Source of the DNA: Pseudonocardia alaniniphila
GTDB lineage: Bacteria > Actinomycetota > Actinomycetes > Mycobacteriales > Pseudonocardiaceae
Length of the DNA stretch: 64,000 bases
Assembly (NCBI RefSeq): GCF_022524485.1
Contig: NZ_JAKXMK010000032.1
Location: forward strand, 62,001-126,000
Direction: 5' to 3'
Shown: in pieces, positions 1-7,521 of the stretch
Layout: each line of letters opens with the position of its first letter
Position numbering within the stretch: position 1 is the first letter of the stretch
Made by a program: the position numbers and the translations under genes
Notes under the pieces: generated by a model
Database searches by the model: none
The model's input: the letters and a program-made list of their open reading frames with translations, nothing else
Told to the model about the DNA's origin: nothing

Positions 1-2
1 GG

Positions 3-536
3 TTCGCGGACGCGGCGGCCGAGCTGATGGGACAGCTCTCGGATGCGCCGCCACCCGTGGAGGTCGTGCTGCCTCTGGGCTCGGGCGGCAGCTGCGCGGG
101 GTTGCTCGCGGGCCTCGCCGCCGCCGGTGCCACCTTCCCGGTCGTCGCGGTCTCGGTGAGCCGGCCTCCCGAGGACGTGCGGCGGACGGTACTGGCGATG
201 GCCCGTGAGTGTGCGGCCTTGCGCGGCACGACGGCGCCCACGTCCGACCAGCTCGAACTGGTCGACGCGCGCGGGGAGGGCTTCGGCACGGCGACGGAAC
301 AGGAACGGCGACGTGCCCGGCTGGCTCTGCACACCGAGGGCCTGTTCCTCGACACCACCTACGGCGCGGAGGCGTTCAGCGTGGCGGTCGACCGGCTGCT
401 GGGCAGGCCGCCGGGCCCCGTGGTGTGGTGGCACACCGGCGGGCTCGTGCCCGCTGTCGCTCACGTGACGGGCGCAGGGCCGTCCGGAGGTGCCCCGGCG
501 CCCGCGATGGAACTCGACGGAGGAGCACGACGATGA
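3..536 (+). CDS. PLP-dependent D-cysteine desulfhydrase / ACC deaminase family enzyme (5' partial)
   Basis: This is the C-terminal part of a fold-type II PLP enzyme whose start lies left of the window; the frame is open from base 3. Visible motifs are the glycine-rich phosphate-binding loop GSGGSCAGL near the start and WWHTGG near the end, both typical of D-cysteine desulfhydrases and 1-aminocyclopropane-1-carboxylate deaminases. Such enzymes release ammonia (with H2S/pyruvate or 2-oxobutyrate) from small amino acids. The PLP lysine is outside the window. The stop overlaps the next start by 4 bp (ATGA), so it is translationally coupled to the argininosuccinate-lyase-like gene. In this nitrile/nitrogen cluster it could act on a cyano- or thio-amino acid; that is inference. 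Confidence 0.82.
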   Translation, partial: FADAAAELMGQLSDAPPPVEVVLPLGSGGSCAGLLAGLAAAGATFPVVAVSVSRPPEDVRRTVLAMARECAALRGTTAPTSDQLELVDARGEGFGTATEQERRRARLALHTEGLFLDTTYGAEAFSVAVDRLLGRPPGPVVWWHTGGLVPAVAHVTGAGPSGGAPAPAMELDGGARR

Positions 537-2056
537 GCACGTCCGCCCGCCCCGTCCGCCGGTCGCGCCCGGAGGGCTTCCCCGAGAACGGCCCGGCGCC
601 CGAGCTGATCGAGTCGGGGTTCGCGCTGGAGAACGCCGACGCGGCCTTCCTGCACCACGGGCTCAACCTCGCCGACCTCGCGCACGTGCTCGACCTGGCC
701 CGTCGCGGCATCATCCCGGCCGACGCACGGCGGGCGTTGCTGGCCGCGCTGCTCGACGTCGTCGAGATCGCGCCGGAGGACTTCCCCTACGACCCCGCGT
801 ACGGGGAGCCCTACAACTCACGCGAGCGCTATCTCGTGTCCCGGCTCGGCGACGTCGCAGGCTGGCTCCACGCCGGACGGCCCCGGCGGGAGGCGGCGCG
901 GGTGGCGTTGCGGCTGCACCTGCGCGCGCAGCTCGCCGATCTCGTCCGGCTGACGGTCGGCACTGTTTCGGACATCGTCGACCGGGCCGAGGAGCACGCT
1001 GCCACGCTGCTGCCGGACCAGACCTACCTGCAGCAGGCGCAACCGTCGACGTTCGGGCACTACCTCCTCTCCTTCGCCTATCCCGCGGTGCGCGACGCCC
1101 GCCGCCTGCTCGACGAGCTGGACGGAATCGACACCAGCCCGGGCGGCGCAGGCTGCGTGAACGGCACCCGGCTGCTCGACGACCGCGATCCGGTGGCGGC
1201 CGCGCTGGGTTTCCGCGAGGTCATCGCGCACACCCGGGACGCGATGTGGCAGGTCGACGGCCTGATCCACATACTGGCGACGACGTCGAGCCTGCTCTCG
1301 AACTTCTCGAAGGTGGCAGAGGATCTGGAGATCTTCTCCTCGAGCGAGTTCGACTTCGTCGACCTCGACGACGCCTACAGCCGCTCCAGCATCCTCATGC
1401 CACAGAAGCGCAACCCCTACTCGCTGGCGATCATCCGGGGCGCGTCCGGCGTGGTCATCGGCAGGCTCACGGGCTTCCTGGCGGTGACCAAGAGCCCGTC
1501 CGCACGCAGCGACAACCTGATCTTCGCCTACGGCGAGGTGCCGCGCGCGCTCGACCTGAGCCAGCGCATCACCAGGCTGACCGGGGGAGTGATCCGCACG
1601 CTGCGGGTCAACCCGGAGCGGATGCGGGAGGAGCTCGACCGCGGCTACACGCAGGCCACGGACCTGGCCGAGCACCTGGTCGGGCTGGTCGGGGTGGACT
1701 ACCGGACGGCGTACGTGGTGGTCGGCAACGCGGTGCGGCAGGCGTCACGCTCGGGCATCCCCGGCCACGCGATCACCGGGGCGATGCTCGACGAGGCCGC
1801 GGTGGCGCACACGGGCCGCGGCTGGGGGCTCGCGGACGTCGATCTGGCGGATGTCCTCGATCCGCGGTCGATCGTCGCGTCCCGGCAGGCCGAGGGCGGC
1901 GCCGCGCCGGCAGCGCTGGCCGCGATGATCGCCGGCCTGCGGGAGGTGCTCGTGGAGCTCGGGGCCGCCGCCGACCAGCGGACCGCGGGCTTCGCGGCGG
2001 CCGAGACGGCGCTCCTGGCGAGTGCGCGAGCTTCTGCGGCGGAACCGGCCGGCTGA
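533..2056 (+). CDS. argininosuccinate lyase-like protein (fumarase/aspartase superfamily)
   Basis: A 507-residue member of the superfamily that eliminates fumarate or similar products by C-N cleavage. Residues 162-179 (DQTYLQQAQPSTFGHYLL) match the ArgH histidine/glutamine substrate loop, and residues 285-295 (SSILMPQKRNP) are the fumarate-lyase signature with the mobile catalytic loop. The ATG at 533 was chosen because it overlaps the upstream stop; the frame continues upstream but without homology. Its partners are a PLP enzyme and, convergently, an XRE regulator, not arginine-biosynthesis genes. A divergent substrate therefore seems more likely than canonical argininosuccinate. The length is slightly longer than ArgH (about 460-475). 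Confidence 0.8.
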   Translation: MSTSARPVRRSRPEGFPENGPAPELIESGFALENADAAFLHHGLNLADLAHVLDLARRGIIPADARRALLAALLDVVEIAPEDFPYDPAYGEPYNSRERYLVSRLGDVAGWLHAGRPRREAARVALRLHLRAQLADLVRLTVGTVSDIVDRAEEHAATLLPDQTYLQQAQPSTFGHYLLSFAYPAVRDARRLLDELDGIDTSPGGAGCVNGTRLLDDRDPVAAALGFREVIAHTRDAMWQVDGLIHILATTSSLLSNFSKVAEDLEIFSSSEFDFVDLDDAYSRSSILMPQKRNPYSLAIIRGASGVVIGRLTGFLAVTKSPSARSDNLIFAYGEVPRALDLSQRITRLTGGVIRTLRVNPERMREELDRGYTQATDLAEHLVGLVGVDYRTAYVVVGNAVRQASRSGIPGHAITGAMLDEAAVAHTGRGWGLADVDLADVLDPRSIVASRQAEGGAAPAALAAMIAGLREVLVELGAAADQRTAGFAAAETALLASARASAAEPAG

Positions 2057-2060
2057 CCGC

Positions 2061-2648
2061 TCAGACGTCCGGCACGTCGACGGCGACGATCTCGGCCGTC
2101 GTCTCGCCGGAGTTGCGGCACCGATGTTCGAGCCACGAGGGGAAGTGCAGCGCCTCGCCCGCCGAAACGGTGTAGCGGGCCTCGGCGACCTCCACGTCGA
2201 GGCGACCCTCGAGGACCACGAGCAGGGTCTCGCCTGCCCGGCGCAGGCCGGGGCGCTCCTCGCCCGGTTCCAGCCGGGCGACGGTGCCGCTCGACCGGAA
2301 ACGGTCGGGCGGGCCGGTGATGACGACGGGCCCCGTCCGGACGGCATCGCCGAACCGGGTGAGCACGGCGGCGTGCGTCGGCTCGCTGTCCTCGACGAAG
2401 AACCGCACCGGTACCGCGAGGGCTCCGGCGATCTTGAGCAGCGTGGTGACGGTGGGCACCATGTCGCCGCGTTCGACCTTGTGCACCGAGGCCGTGGACA
2501 CGTCCGCCGCGTGCGCGAGCTGCTGGAGCGTCAGGCCGCGCTCCCGGCGCAGCGCGCGGACCTTCGGGCCGATGGAGCCCACCACGGCCTCCCACCCGGC
2601 TGACGCGTCCCGCGCGGTGTCGGGAGCGGCGAGCGGGTCGGTGGACAT
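2061..2648 (-). CDS. XRE-family transcriptional regulator with C-terminal cupin
   Basis: A 195-residue two-domain regulator. Residues about 25-80 form a helix-turn-helix (VRALRRERGLTLQQLAHAAD with STASVHKVERG), and residues about 120-190 form a small cupin barrel that would sense a ligand. The start ATG at 2648 has a GGAGGA ribosome site 2-8 bases upstream on the minus strand; a longer frame exists but lacks homology. It is transcribed divergently from the CoA-disulfide-reductase-like gene across a short AT-rich gap holding an operator-like repeat, so it is a candidate local regulator of the cluster. Regulators of this architecture often control amino-acid or polyamine catabolism; the ligand here is unknown. 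Confidence 0.85.
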   Translation of the reverse strand: MSTDPLAAPDTARDASAGWEAVVGSIGPKVRALRRERGLTLQQLAHAADVSTASVHKVERGDMVPTVTTLLKIAGALAVPVRFFVEDSEPTHAAVLTRFGDAVRTGPVVITGPPDRFRSSGTVARLEPGEERPGLRRAGETLLVVLEGRLDVEVAEARYTVSAGEALHFPSWLEHRCRNSGETTAEIVAVDVPDV

Positions 2649-2683
2649 GGGTCCTCCAAGGTTTGACACGGCATTCCGTTTGA

Positions 2684-2713
2684 GTATCGTAGAATTTTGT
2701 TTCCCATAGTGCG
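2684..2713. promoter_or_regulatory. candidate operator between divergent XRE regulator and flavoprotein genes
   Basis: The AT-rich stretch carries GTATCGTAGAA, a short T-run spacer, then TTTCCCATAGTG. The right half resembles the sites at 16291 and 17765 (TTT..ACYATAGTR), and the left half is a degenerate inverted copy (TTCTACGATA on the minus strand). It also contains a possible minus-strand -10 (TACGAT) for the regulator. Binding is inferred from similarity only. Confidence 0.45.
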
Positions 2714-2764
2714 TGCCGGTAGTGAAGCCTGTCCAGCAGGCGACCATGGTGAAAGGTTGCCACG

Positions 2765-4114
2765 TTGTCCCCAGCGCCGCGTAAGACGGTGATCATCGGT
2801 GGAGGAGCGGCCGGTCTCGGTGCTGCGGGTGGCGTGAAGGCCGCCGACCCGAGCGCCGACGTCGTGGTCTACACGGAGTACGAGGACGTCGCCTACAGCC
2901 CCTGCGGAATCCCCTACGTCCACGGTGGAGAGATCCCCGACTTCGAGCGGCTCTTCCTCGCGGGCAAGCAGGCCTACGTGGACGCCGGGATCGACGTGCA
3001 CTACGAGACCGCGGTGACCGCCGTCGACACCGCCGCCCACACGGTCACCGTGGAGGGGGAGGGCACGGTCCCCTACGACACCCTGATCATCGCCACGGGC
3101 TGGAACTACGCCGACCCCGGCGTGCCCGGTGGTGACCTCGAAGGCCTGTACTACGTCAAGAACATCCGCAAGGCGATGGAGTGGGACAAGGTCATCTCCG
3201 AGACGAAGTCCGCCGTGGTCGTCGAGGCCGGGCCGCTCGGGCTGGAGATGGTGACGGCACTGGCGCACCGGGGAGTCGAGACCCACCTCATCGACCCGAA
3301 CCCGTACGCGCTGGCCATGATGGCCGACCCGGACATCATGGCGCCGGTCGAGGACTCCTGGCGGGAGCTGGGCGCGCACCTGCACTTCAACACCACGCTG
3401 GAGGGCTTCGTCGGGAACGGGTCGGGCAAGGTGGCGGCCGTCGCCACCTCGGGCGGGGAGATCCCGGCCGACCTGGTCGTCATCGCGACCCACAAGGTGC
3501 CCAACAACGCCCTCGCCCACGCCGCCGGGCTCAAGATCGGCTCGACCGGCGGGATCATCGTCGACGAGCGCATGAAGACCTCCGCGCCGGACGTGTGGGC
3601 CGCGGGTGACGCCGTCGAGATCCCGCACGGACTCACCCGGACCCCGCTCCAGGGGCTCACCGGATCGCACGCCTACGCGCAGGGGAAGACGGCGGGAACG
3701 AACGCCGGTGGTGGCGACCGTGCCTACCGGGCGGTGTACGTGCCCTGGGCGACCCCGGCCGGGAAGTGGGTGATCGGTGGGGCCTCGTTCGGGGAGACGA
3801 CCGCGACAGCGCTCGGGATCCCTTACGTCCTCGCGGTCGCCGAGGGGATCTCGCGGGCCCGCTACTACCCGGGCGTGCAGAAGGTGAAGATCAAGCTGCT
3901 GGCCGAGCCGGGCACGCTGCGCCTCATCGGCGCCCAGATGATCGGCGGCGGCGAGGGGATCAAGGAGCGAGCGGACTTCCTCGCCCAGGCCATCCGGTTC
4001 GGGATGACGCTGCACGACCTCGCCACGATGGAGAACGTCTACTCGCCCGCCATCGGTGCGCTGAACGAGCCCATCGTGCTCGCGGCCACCAACGGCCTCA
4101 CCGCGGGGAGGTAG
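2765..4114 (+). CDS. FAD-dependent pyridine nucleotide-disulfide oxidoreductase, CoA-disulfide reductase-like
   Basis: A 449-residue flavoprotein starting with TTG. It has an N-terminal FAD-binding GGGAAG (12-17), a redox cysteine at 47 in SPCGIPY as in CoA-disulfide reductases and NADH oxidases, and the second FAD motif AAGDAVEIPHG. The NAD(P)H dinucleotide loop, normally GGGxxGLE, reads EAGPLGLE at 154-161, so the first glycine is Glu; cofactor preference or activity may be altered. The protein should reduce disulfides or persulfides, or oxidise NAD(P)H, in the cytosol. It heads a plus-strand run with a small unknown gene and the MSMEG_0572-like DsrE-type protein, which suggests low-molecular-weight thiol or sulfur chemistry linked to the cluster. 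Confidence 0.82.
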   Translation: MSPAPRKTVIIGGGAAGLGAAGGVKAADPSADVVVYTEYEDVAYSPCGIPYVHGGEIPDFERLFLAGKQAYVDAGIDVHYETAVTAVDTAAHTVTVEGEGTVPYDTLIIATGWNYADPGVPGGDLEGLYYVKNIRKAMEWDKVISETKSAVVVEAGPLGLEMVTALAHRGVETHLIDPNPYALAMMADPDIMAPVEDSWRELGAHLHFNTTLEGFVGNGSGKVAAVATSGGEIPADLVVIATHKVPNNALAHAAGLKIGSTGGIIVDERMKTSAPDVWAAGDAVEIPHGLTRTPLQGLTGSHAYAQGKTAGTNAGGGDRAYRAVYVPWATPAGKWVIGGASFGETTATALGIPYVLAVAEGISRARYYPGVQKVKIKLLAEPGTLRLIGAQMIGGGEGIKERADFLAQAIRFGMTLHDLATMENVYSPAIGALNEPIVLAATNGLTAGR

Positions 4115-4120
4115 GCCTCG

Positions 4121-4381
4121 ATGGCGTCCTTCTTCGGCTGGCTCCGTGAGAACTCCGAGCACTACCTGCTCGTGGCAGCACACCACAAGCTCGCCCGGAC
4201 GCAGGGAGCACCGGCACCGCGGCCCCCTCAGGGGGCGAAGGAGTTCTTCTGGCTCCGGGTGTTCGCGCCGACGTACGCCGCCCTGCCCTGGCCGCTGCGC
4301 AACCGCATCATGCGCGCCATGCCGGGCAGCCACCGCCGGACGTGGGCGCCGCCGCCCCGTCCCCCAGGACCCGCGGTCTGA
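4121..4381 (+). CDS. small basic protein of unknown function
   Basis: An 86-residue ORF beginning 6 bases after the flavoprotein stop, with GGGGAGG just upstream, and ending 36 bases before the MSMEG_0572-like gene. The tight spacing, good start context and actinobacterial codon bias support a real gene. It has an aromatic, amphipathic N-terminus (SFFGWLRENSEHYLL), a central FFWLRVFAPTYAALPWPLRNR stretch that could lie on or in a membrane, and a proline/arginine-rich tail. No family is recognised. It may be a small partner of the flavoprotein. Confidence 0.55.
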   Translation: MASFFGWLRENSEHYLLVAAHHKLARTQGAPAPRPPQGAKEFFWLRVFAPTYAALPWPLRNRIMRAMPGSHRRTWAPPPRPPGPAV

Positions 4382-4417
4382 CCGCGGAAGATCCACCGAG
4401 ATTCAAAGGAGAACATC

Positions 4418-4903
4418 GTGGCCCAGATCGTCGGACAGCGTGCCCACCAGGGCGACGCCATCGTCGACTACGACGAAAAGCTCTTCGAGGACATCCAGGC
4501 CAACGAGGGCGAGAAGGCCTACGTCTTCATGCACACCGTTCCCTACGAGGGCTCGGTGGGCCTGGTCAACATGCTGACCACTACCCGTATCAACCGGAAG
4601 GGCTTCGACACCACGCTCGTGCTGTACGGGCCCGGCGTGCTGATGGCCTCGGCCACGCGCGGTTTCCCGACCGTCGGCGCGGAGGCCTTCCCTGGACACA
4701 TGGCCTACAACAACCAGCTGCAGACCTTCCTGAAGGAGGGCGGCAAGGTCCTGGCCTGCCGGTTCGCGATGGCGGCTCTGTACGGCATGCGCGAGACCGA
4801 CGTGATCGAGGGCGTCCAGCCGATCCACCCGCTCGACGTACTGGACTGCCAGCTCACGGCTCGCCGGGAAGGCGCGCTGGTCCTGCAGACCTGGACGCTG
4901 TAG
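4418..4903 (+). CDS. MSMEG_0572/Sll0783-family nitrogen starvation response protein
   Basis: A 161-residue DsrE/F-like protein with GTG start and a strong AAAGGAG site. The run HTVPYEGSVGLVNMLTTTR, then LYGPGV, GFP, EAFPGH, GKVLACRFAMAALYG and the end INPLDVLD-like IHPLDVLD closely follow the MSMEG_0572/Sll0783 family, a marker of Nit1C-type clusters induced by nitrogen starvation and, in Pseudomonas, linked to cyanide assimilation. The biochemical role is unknown; the DsrE fold often carries sulfur on cysteine, and a conserved Cys sits in LACRFA. After its stop, a GCCGCGG/CCGCGGC hairpin (4930-4945) precedes the next gene. Confidence 0.85.
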   Translation: MAQIVGQRAHQGDAIVDYDEKLFEDIQANEGEKAYVFMHTVPYEGSVGLVNMLTTTRINRKGFDTTLVLYGPGVLMASATRGFPTVGAEAFPGHMAYNNQLQTFLKEGGKVLACRFAMAALYGMRETDVIEGVQPIHPLDVLDCQLTARREGALVLQTWTL

Positions 4904-5013
4904 CCCGGTCCCGCGCGCTCCGCGTACGGGCCGCGGCTCCGCGGCAGCCAGTTCGGACCGGGACCCGCCGCAGCCTGTGGCTGGTCCCGGTCGGCGAGGC
5001 AGAGGAGCAGGAG

Positions 5014-5655
5014 ATGAACCCGTTCACGGTGACGCCGCCGCCCGACGGGGAACAACCGACCGTCGAAGTGGCGCGCCGCCGCGAACAGTGGCGGGCCGCC
5101 GGACAGTCGTTGTTCCCGACGCTCGTCGCCGACCCCGTCTCCTACGCGCGCGCCGTCGAGACGATCGGGGTGCTCGCCGCCGAGCTGGGGCGCCGCCGCG
5201 CCGGGCTGGAGGATCTCGCTCAGGTGATGGCCGACCCCGAGGGCTTCGTCGCCCAGGCCGGCCAGACGCCGCCGGGCCCCGTCCCGCTCTCGCTGCTCGT
5301 CGGGGTCGCGTGCGGGATGCGCGAGCGGGAGCTCATCGCGGAGCAGGTCCGTTGCGGCCATCGAGCCGCGATCGAGCGGGCCCGGGCGATCGGCAGCGAG
5401 TGGGCCGTGCTCAACGGACCGGAGTGCATCGAGGATCTGACGGGCGGGACGACCGGCGTCGGCAGCTGCACGCATCTGCACATCCCGTCGGGCACCGAGC
5501 TGCGGGCGACTCTCGACGCGTGGTCGCCCGAGCCGTACCGGGTGGATGTCATCGGACCGGCGGGCGTCTCGCCGGACGGCGGCTCGTTCACCCGCCGTGA
5601 GCCGTGGATCGAGCGGTTCCGGCGCTGCCGGGCCGAGATCGGCGGCGGGTCGTGA
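5014..5655 (+). CDS. protein of unknown function in the Nit1C-like cluster
   Basis: A 213-residue soluble protein with GGAGCAGGAG before its ATG. It is mostly helical for residues 15-130, with a Cys in VGVACGMRE and EQVRCGHR, and a C-terminal part with GTTGVGSCTHLHIPSG, where Cys and two His residues could bind metal. I do not recognise the family; it does not resemble AllH (DUF2877) or MSMEG_0570. Its stop overlaps the GNAT start (GTGA), so the two are coupled. Placed between two Nit1C-type genes, it is probably part of the pathway. Confidence 0.7.
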   Translation: MNPFTVTPPPDGEQPTVEVARRREQWRAAGQSLFPTLVADPVSYARAVETIGVLAAELGRRRAGLEDLAQVMADPEGFVAQAGQTPPGPVPLSLLVGVACGMRERELIAEQVRCGHRAAIERARAIGSEWAVLNGPECIEDLTGGTTGVGSCTHLHIPSGTELRATLDAWSPEPYRVDVIGPAGVSPDGGSFTRREPWIERFRRCRAEIGGGS

Positions 5656-6134
5656 CGGTCCGCGAAGACACGCGGCGGACCGGGCCGGTCCGCGGCCGGG
5701 AGACCTGCCGCATCGCGGTCGAGCCCGCTGAGCTGACGGCACACCACCTCGTCCGGGAAGCGGTGTTCGTGCACGAGCAGCGCCTCTTCCCCGGCTCGGA
5801 CCGGGATGCCGTCGACGACGACCCCGCGACGCTGCACGTCCTCGGGTTCGTCGACGACCATGCTGCGGGCAGCGTGCGTCTCTACGAGCGCGGCCCGGGC
5901 GAGTGGAAGGGTGACCGCCTCGCGGTGCTCCCCGGCCGCAGGGCCGGCCACCTCGGCGCGACGCTCGTGCGGTTCGCGGTCGCGACGGCCCGTGAGCGCG
6001 GGGGCCACGTCATGATCGCCTACGTGCAGCAGCCCAACGAGCCCTTCTTCCGGCACCTGGGGTGGACGCGGGTCGGCGATCCGTTCGACTACGTCGGGCA
6101 GCCGCACGTCCGGATGGACATCGCCCTGCGCTGA
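5652..6134 (+). CDS. MSMEG_0567-family GNAT N-acetyltransferase
   Basis: A 160-residue GNAT domain beginning at a GTG that overlaps the previous stop. The N-terminal half has VREAVFVHEQRLFPGSDRDAVDDD, the acetyl-CoA binding region corresponds to LAVLPGRRAGHLGATLV, and the end has QQPNEPFFRHLGW followed by PHVRMDIAL. This arrangement matches the MSMEG_0567/Sll0786 acetyltransferases of Nit1C clusters. In some homologues the domain is fused to an AIR-synthase-like domain, which is absent here. The acetyl acceptor is unknown. It closes the plus-strand run and faces the nitroreductase fusion convergently. Confidence 0.82.
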   Translation: MTVREDTRRTGPVRGRETCRIAVEPAELTAHHLVREAVFVHEQRLFPGSDRDAVDDDPATLHVLGFVDDHAAGSVRLYERGPGEWKGDRLAVLPGRRAGHLGATLVRFAVATARERGGHVMIAYVQQPNEPFFRHLGWTRVGDPFDYVGQPHVRMDIALR

Positions 6135-6188
6135 CGAGCTGCGGGACCCATCGGATCGGTGGGCACGTTCCTACGGTGCCGAGGTGCC

Positions 6189-7370
6189 TCAGCTCTCGGC
6201 GAGTGCCTTGATGCCGGCGAGGGTGGCGGCGATGTTCGTCCGGATGCAGCGCAGCCGCCCCTCATAGATCGACTCGATCTGCTCGGGATTCTGCCGGGCG
6301 ACGATCGACGTGCCGGATTTCCCGGGCCCGACCAGCATCGAGTGGGTGATTCGGGTACCGCCACCGAGCATCGGTTGCAGGCGGAACGCCCAGCGGGCCG
6401 ACGGGCTCTCGGGGTCTCCGACGCAGTAGCTGAACTCGTGCGGGGGCTCCCACCGCTCGACCTGGCAGGACGTGGTCCAGGACAGCCTGCCTTCCATCAG
6501 ATGGTTGAGCGCCGGGTGCCCGGCGTCATCGCACGCGTTCGAGCCGTGAAAGCGCGCGCCCGGACCGGGTTGCTGATTCTCGTCCCAGATGGCGCCCGCG
6601 GCCTCGGAGCTGAACCGTGACGGCATCGAGATATCGCTGACCAGCGGCCACAGTCGTTCGGGCGGAGCGTGCACGTCGATATCGAGGCTCACCCCGCGTC
6701 CCTCACCGGGATGGGTTCGCTGCGGCTCAGGCACCGTGCTCGTGGTGAATCCCCATTGGTCGAAGAATGTGATCTCACCGGCCGGACGCCGGGGGGCGGG
6801 CCGGAAATCGCCGCCGGTCGTATAGGCCACCGGGAGCAACACGATCTGCGTGACGCCGTCCGGAATTCCCAACAGTTCGGCCACCTCCTGCGCGCGCTGC
6901 AGGTGCAGCGTCGTCCACGAGGTCCCGATACCGCGGGCCCGGGCGGCGAGGCAGAAGCTCCACGCCGCCTGGATCACCGAATCGAAGAGGCCGGGCCTAC
7001 CGCTGCCGTCGTGCGTGCCGTAGATCGTGGCGATGACCAGTGCGGGCACCCGCTCGAGGTTCTCGGCGAGGTGGATCGCCGACTCGAACACCCGCCGGCG
7101 GCGCTCGTCCTCCTCTCCGGCCACCAACCCGGTGAGCAGGCCGGATCCGGCCTCTCGGTACAGCTGTGCGATGCGCTCCTTGGTGGCCAGGTCGCGCACG
7201 ACGACCCACCGCCTGCTGGCCTGGTTGGAGCCGGACGGCGTCTGTTCGGCGAGGTCGATCAGTCGCAGCACCACGTCGTCGGGCAGCGGCCGGTCGAAGT
7301 CGAGGCGTTTTCGCACCGCCCGCGTGGTGCTGAGGAGGTGGTCGATCTGGTCGAGGTCGAAGGACGTCAT
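6189..7370 (-). CDS. nitroreductase - SRPBCC (polyketide cyclase-like) fusion protein
   Basis: A 393-residue fusion. Residues 1-220 are a classical FMN-dependent nitroreductase (STTRAVRKRLDFDRPLP, TPSGSNQASRRWVVV, RGIGTSWTTLHL). Residues about 240-390 form an SRPBCC/START-like ligand-binding domain (LDIDVHAPPERLWPLVSDI... RFHGSN). The ATG at 7370 has GGGAG 8 bases upstream; the longer frame lacks homology. The combination suggests reduction of a hydrophobic substrate held or delivered by the second domain. It lies downstream of the large SARP regulator on the same strand, across a gap with short inverted repeats. Confidence 0.82.
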   Translation of the reverse strand: MTSFDLDQIDHLLSTTRAVRKRLDFDRPLPDDVVLRLIDLAEQTPSGSNQASRRWVVVRDLATKERIAQLYREAGSGLLTGLVAGEEDERRRRVFESAIHLAENLERVPALVIATIYGTHDGSGRPGLFDSVIQAAWSFCLAARARGIGTSWTTLHLQRAQEVAELLGIPDGVTQIVLLPVAYTTGGDFRPAPRRPAGEITFFDQWGFTTSTVPEPQRTHPGEGRGVSLDIDVHAPPERLWPLVSDISMPSRFSSEAAGAIWDENQQPGPGARFHGSNACDDAGHPALNHLMEGRLSWTTSCQVERWEPPHEFSYCVGDPESPSARWAFRLQPMLGGGTRITHSMLVGPGKSGTSIVARQNPEQIESIYEGRLRCIRTNIAATLAGIKALAES

Positions 7371-7469
7371 CCGATCCACTCCCGAGGGGTGCTCAACTGG
7401 ATGACCGCGACTCTGGCACTCCTGATCCGCCTCCTCAATGTGATCCGACCGCCTGCTCGATGATTGATC

Positions 7470-7491
7470 ACGCATTTATTGCGTATAACGC
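7470..7491. promoter_or_regulatory. overlapping short inverted repeats upstream of nitroreductase fusion
   Basis: ACGCA-TTTAT-TGCGT is followed in overlap by GCGT-ATA-ACGC about 100 bases before the nitroreductase start. The AT-rich centre in a GC-rich genome makes a regulator site or promoter plausible. The sequence differs from the 17765-type operators. Confidence 0.4.
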
Positions 7492-7521
7492 GTGAAAAGG
7501 CGTTTTCTGGCGCCGGACGCG

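Noticed and set aside
2765..4114. Assignment as the MSMEG_0569 flavin-dependent oxidoreductase of Nit1C clusters
   Set aside because: The SPCGIPY cysteine and the domain layout are those of CoA-disulfide reductase/NADH oxidase, not the FMO-like MSMEG_0569 family.
2531..4396. 621-codon minus-strand frame opposite the flavoprotein
   Set aside because: Low-complexity antisense shadow of a GC-rich gene with no motifs; the plus-strand gene has clear FAD motifs.
4930..4945. GCCGCGG-CT-CCGCGGC as a terminator after the MSMEG_0572-like gene
   Set aside because: Only 7 bp with a 2-base loop and no T-run; genes on both sides look like one transcription unit.
5014..5655. Assignment of the 213-residue protein as the missing AllH (DUF2877) subunit
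   Set aside because: Length and the absence of AllH-like glycine-rich motifs do not support it; kept as unknown.
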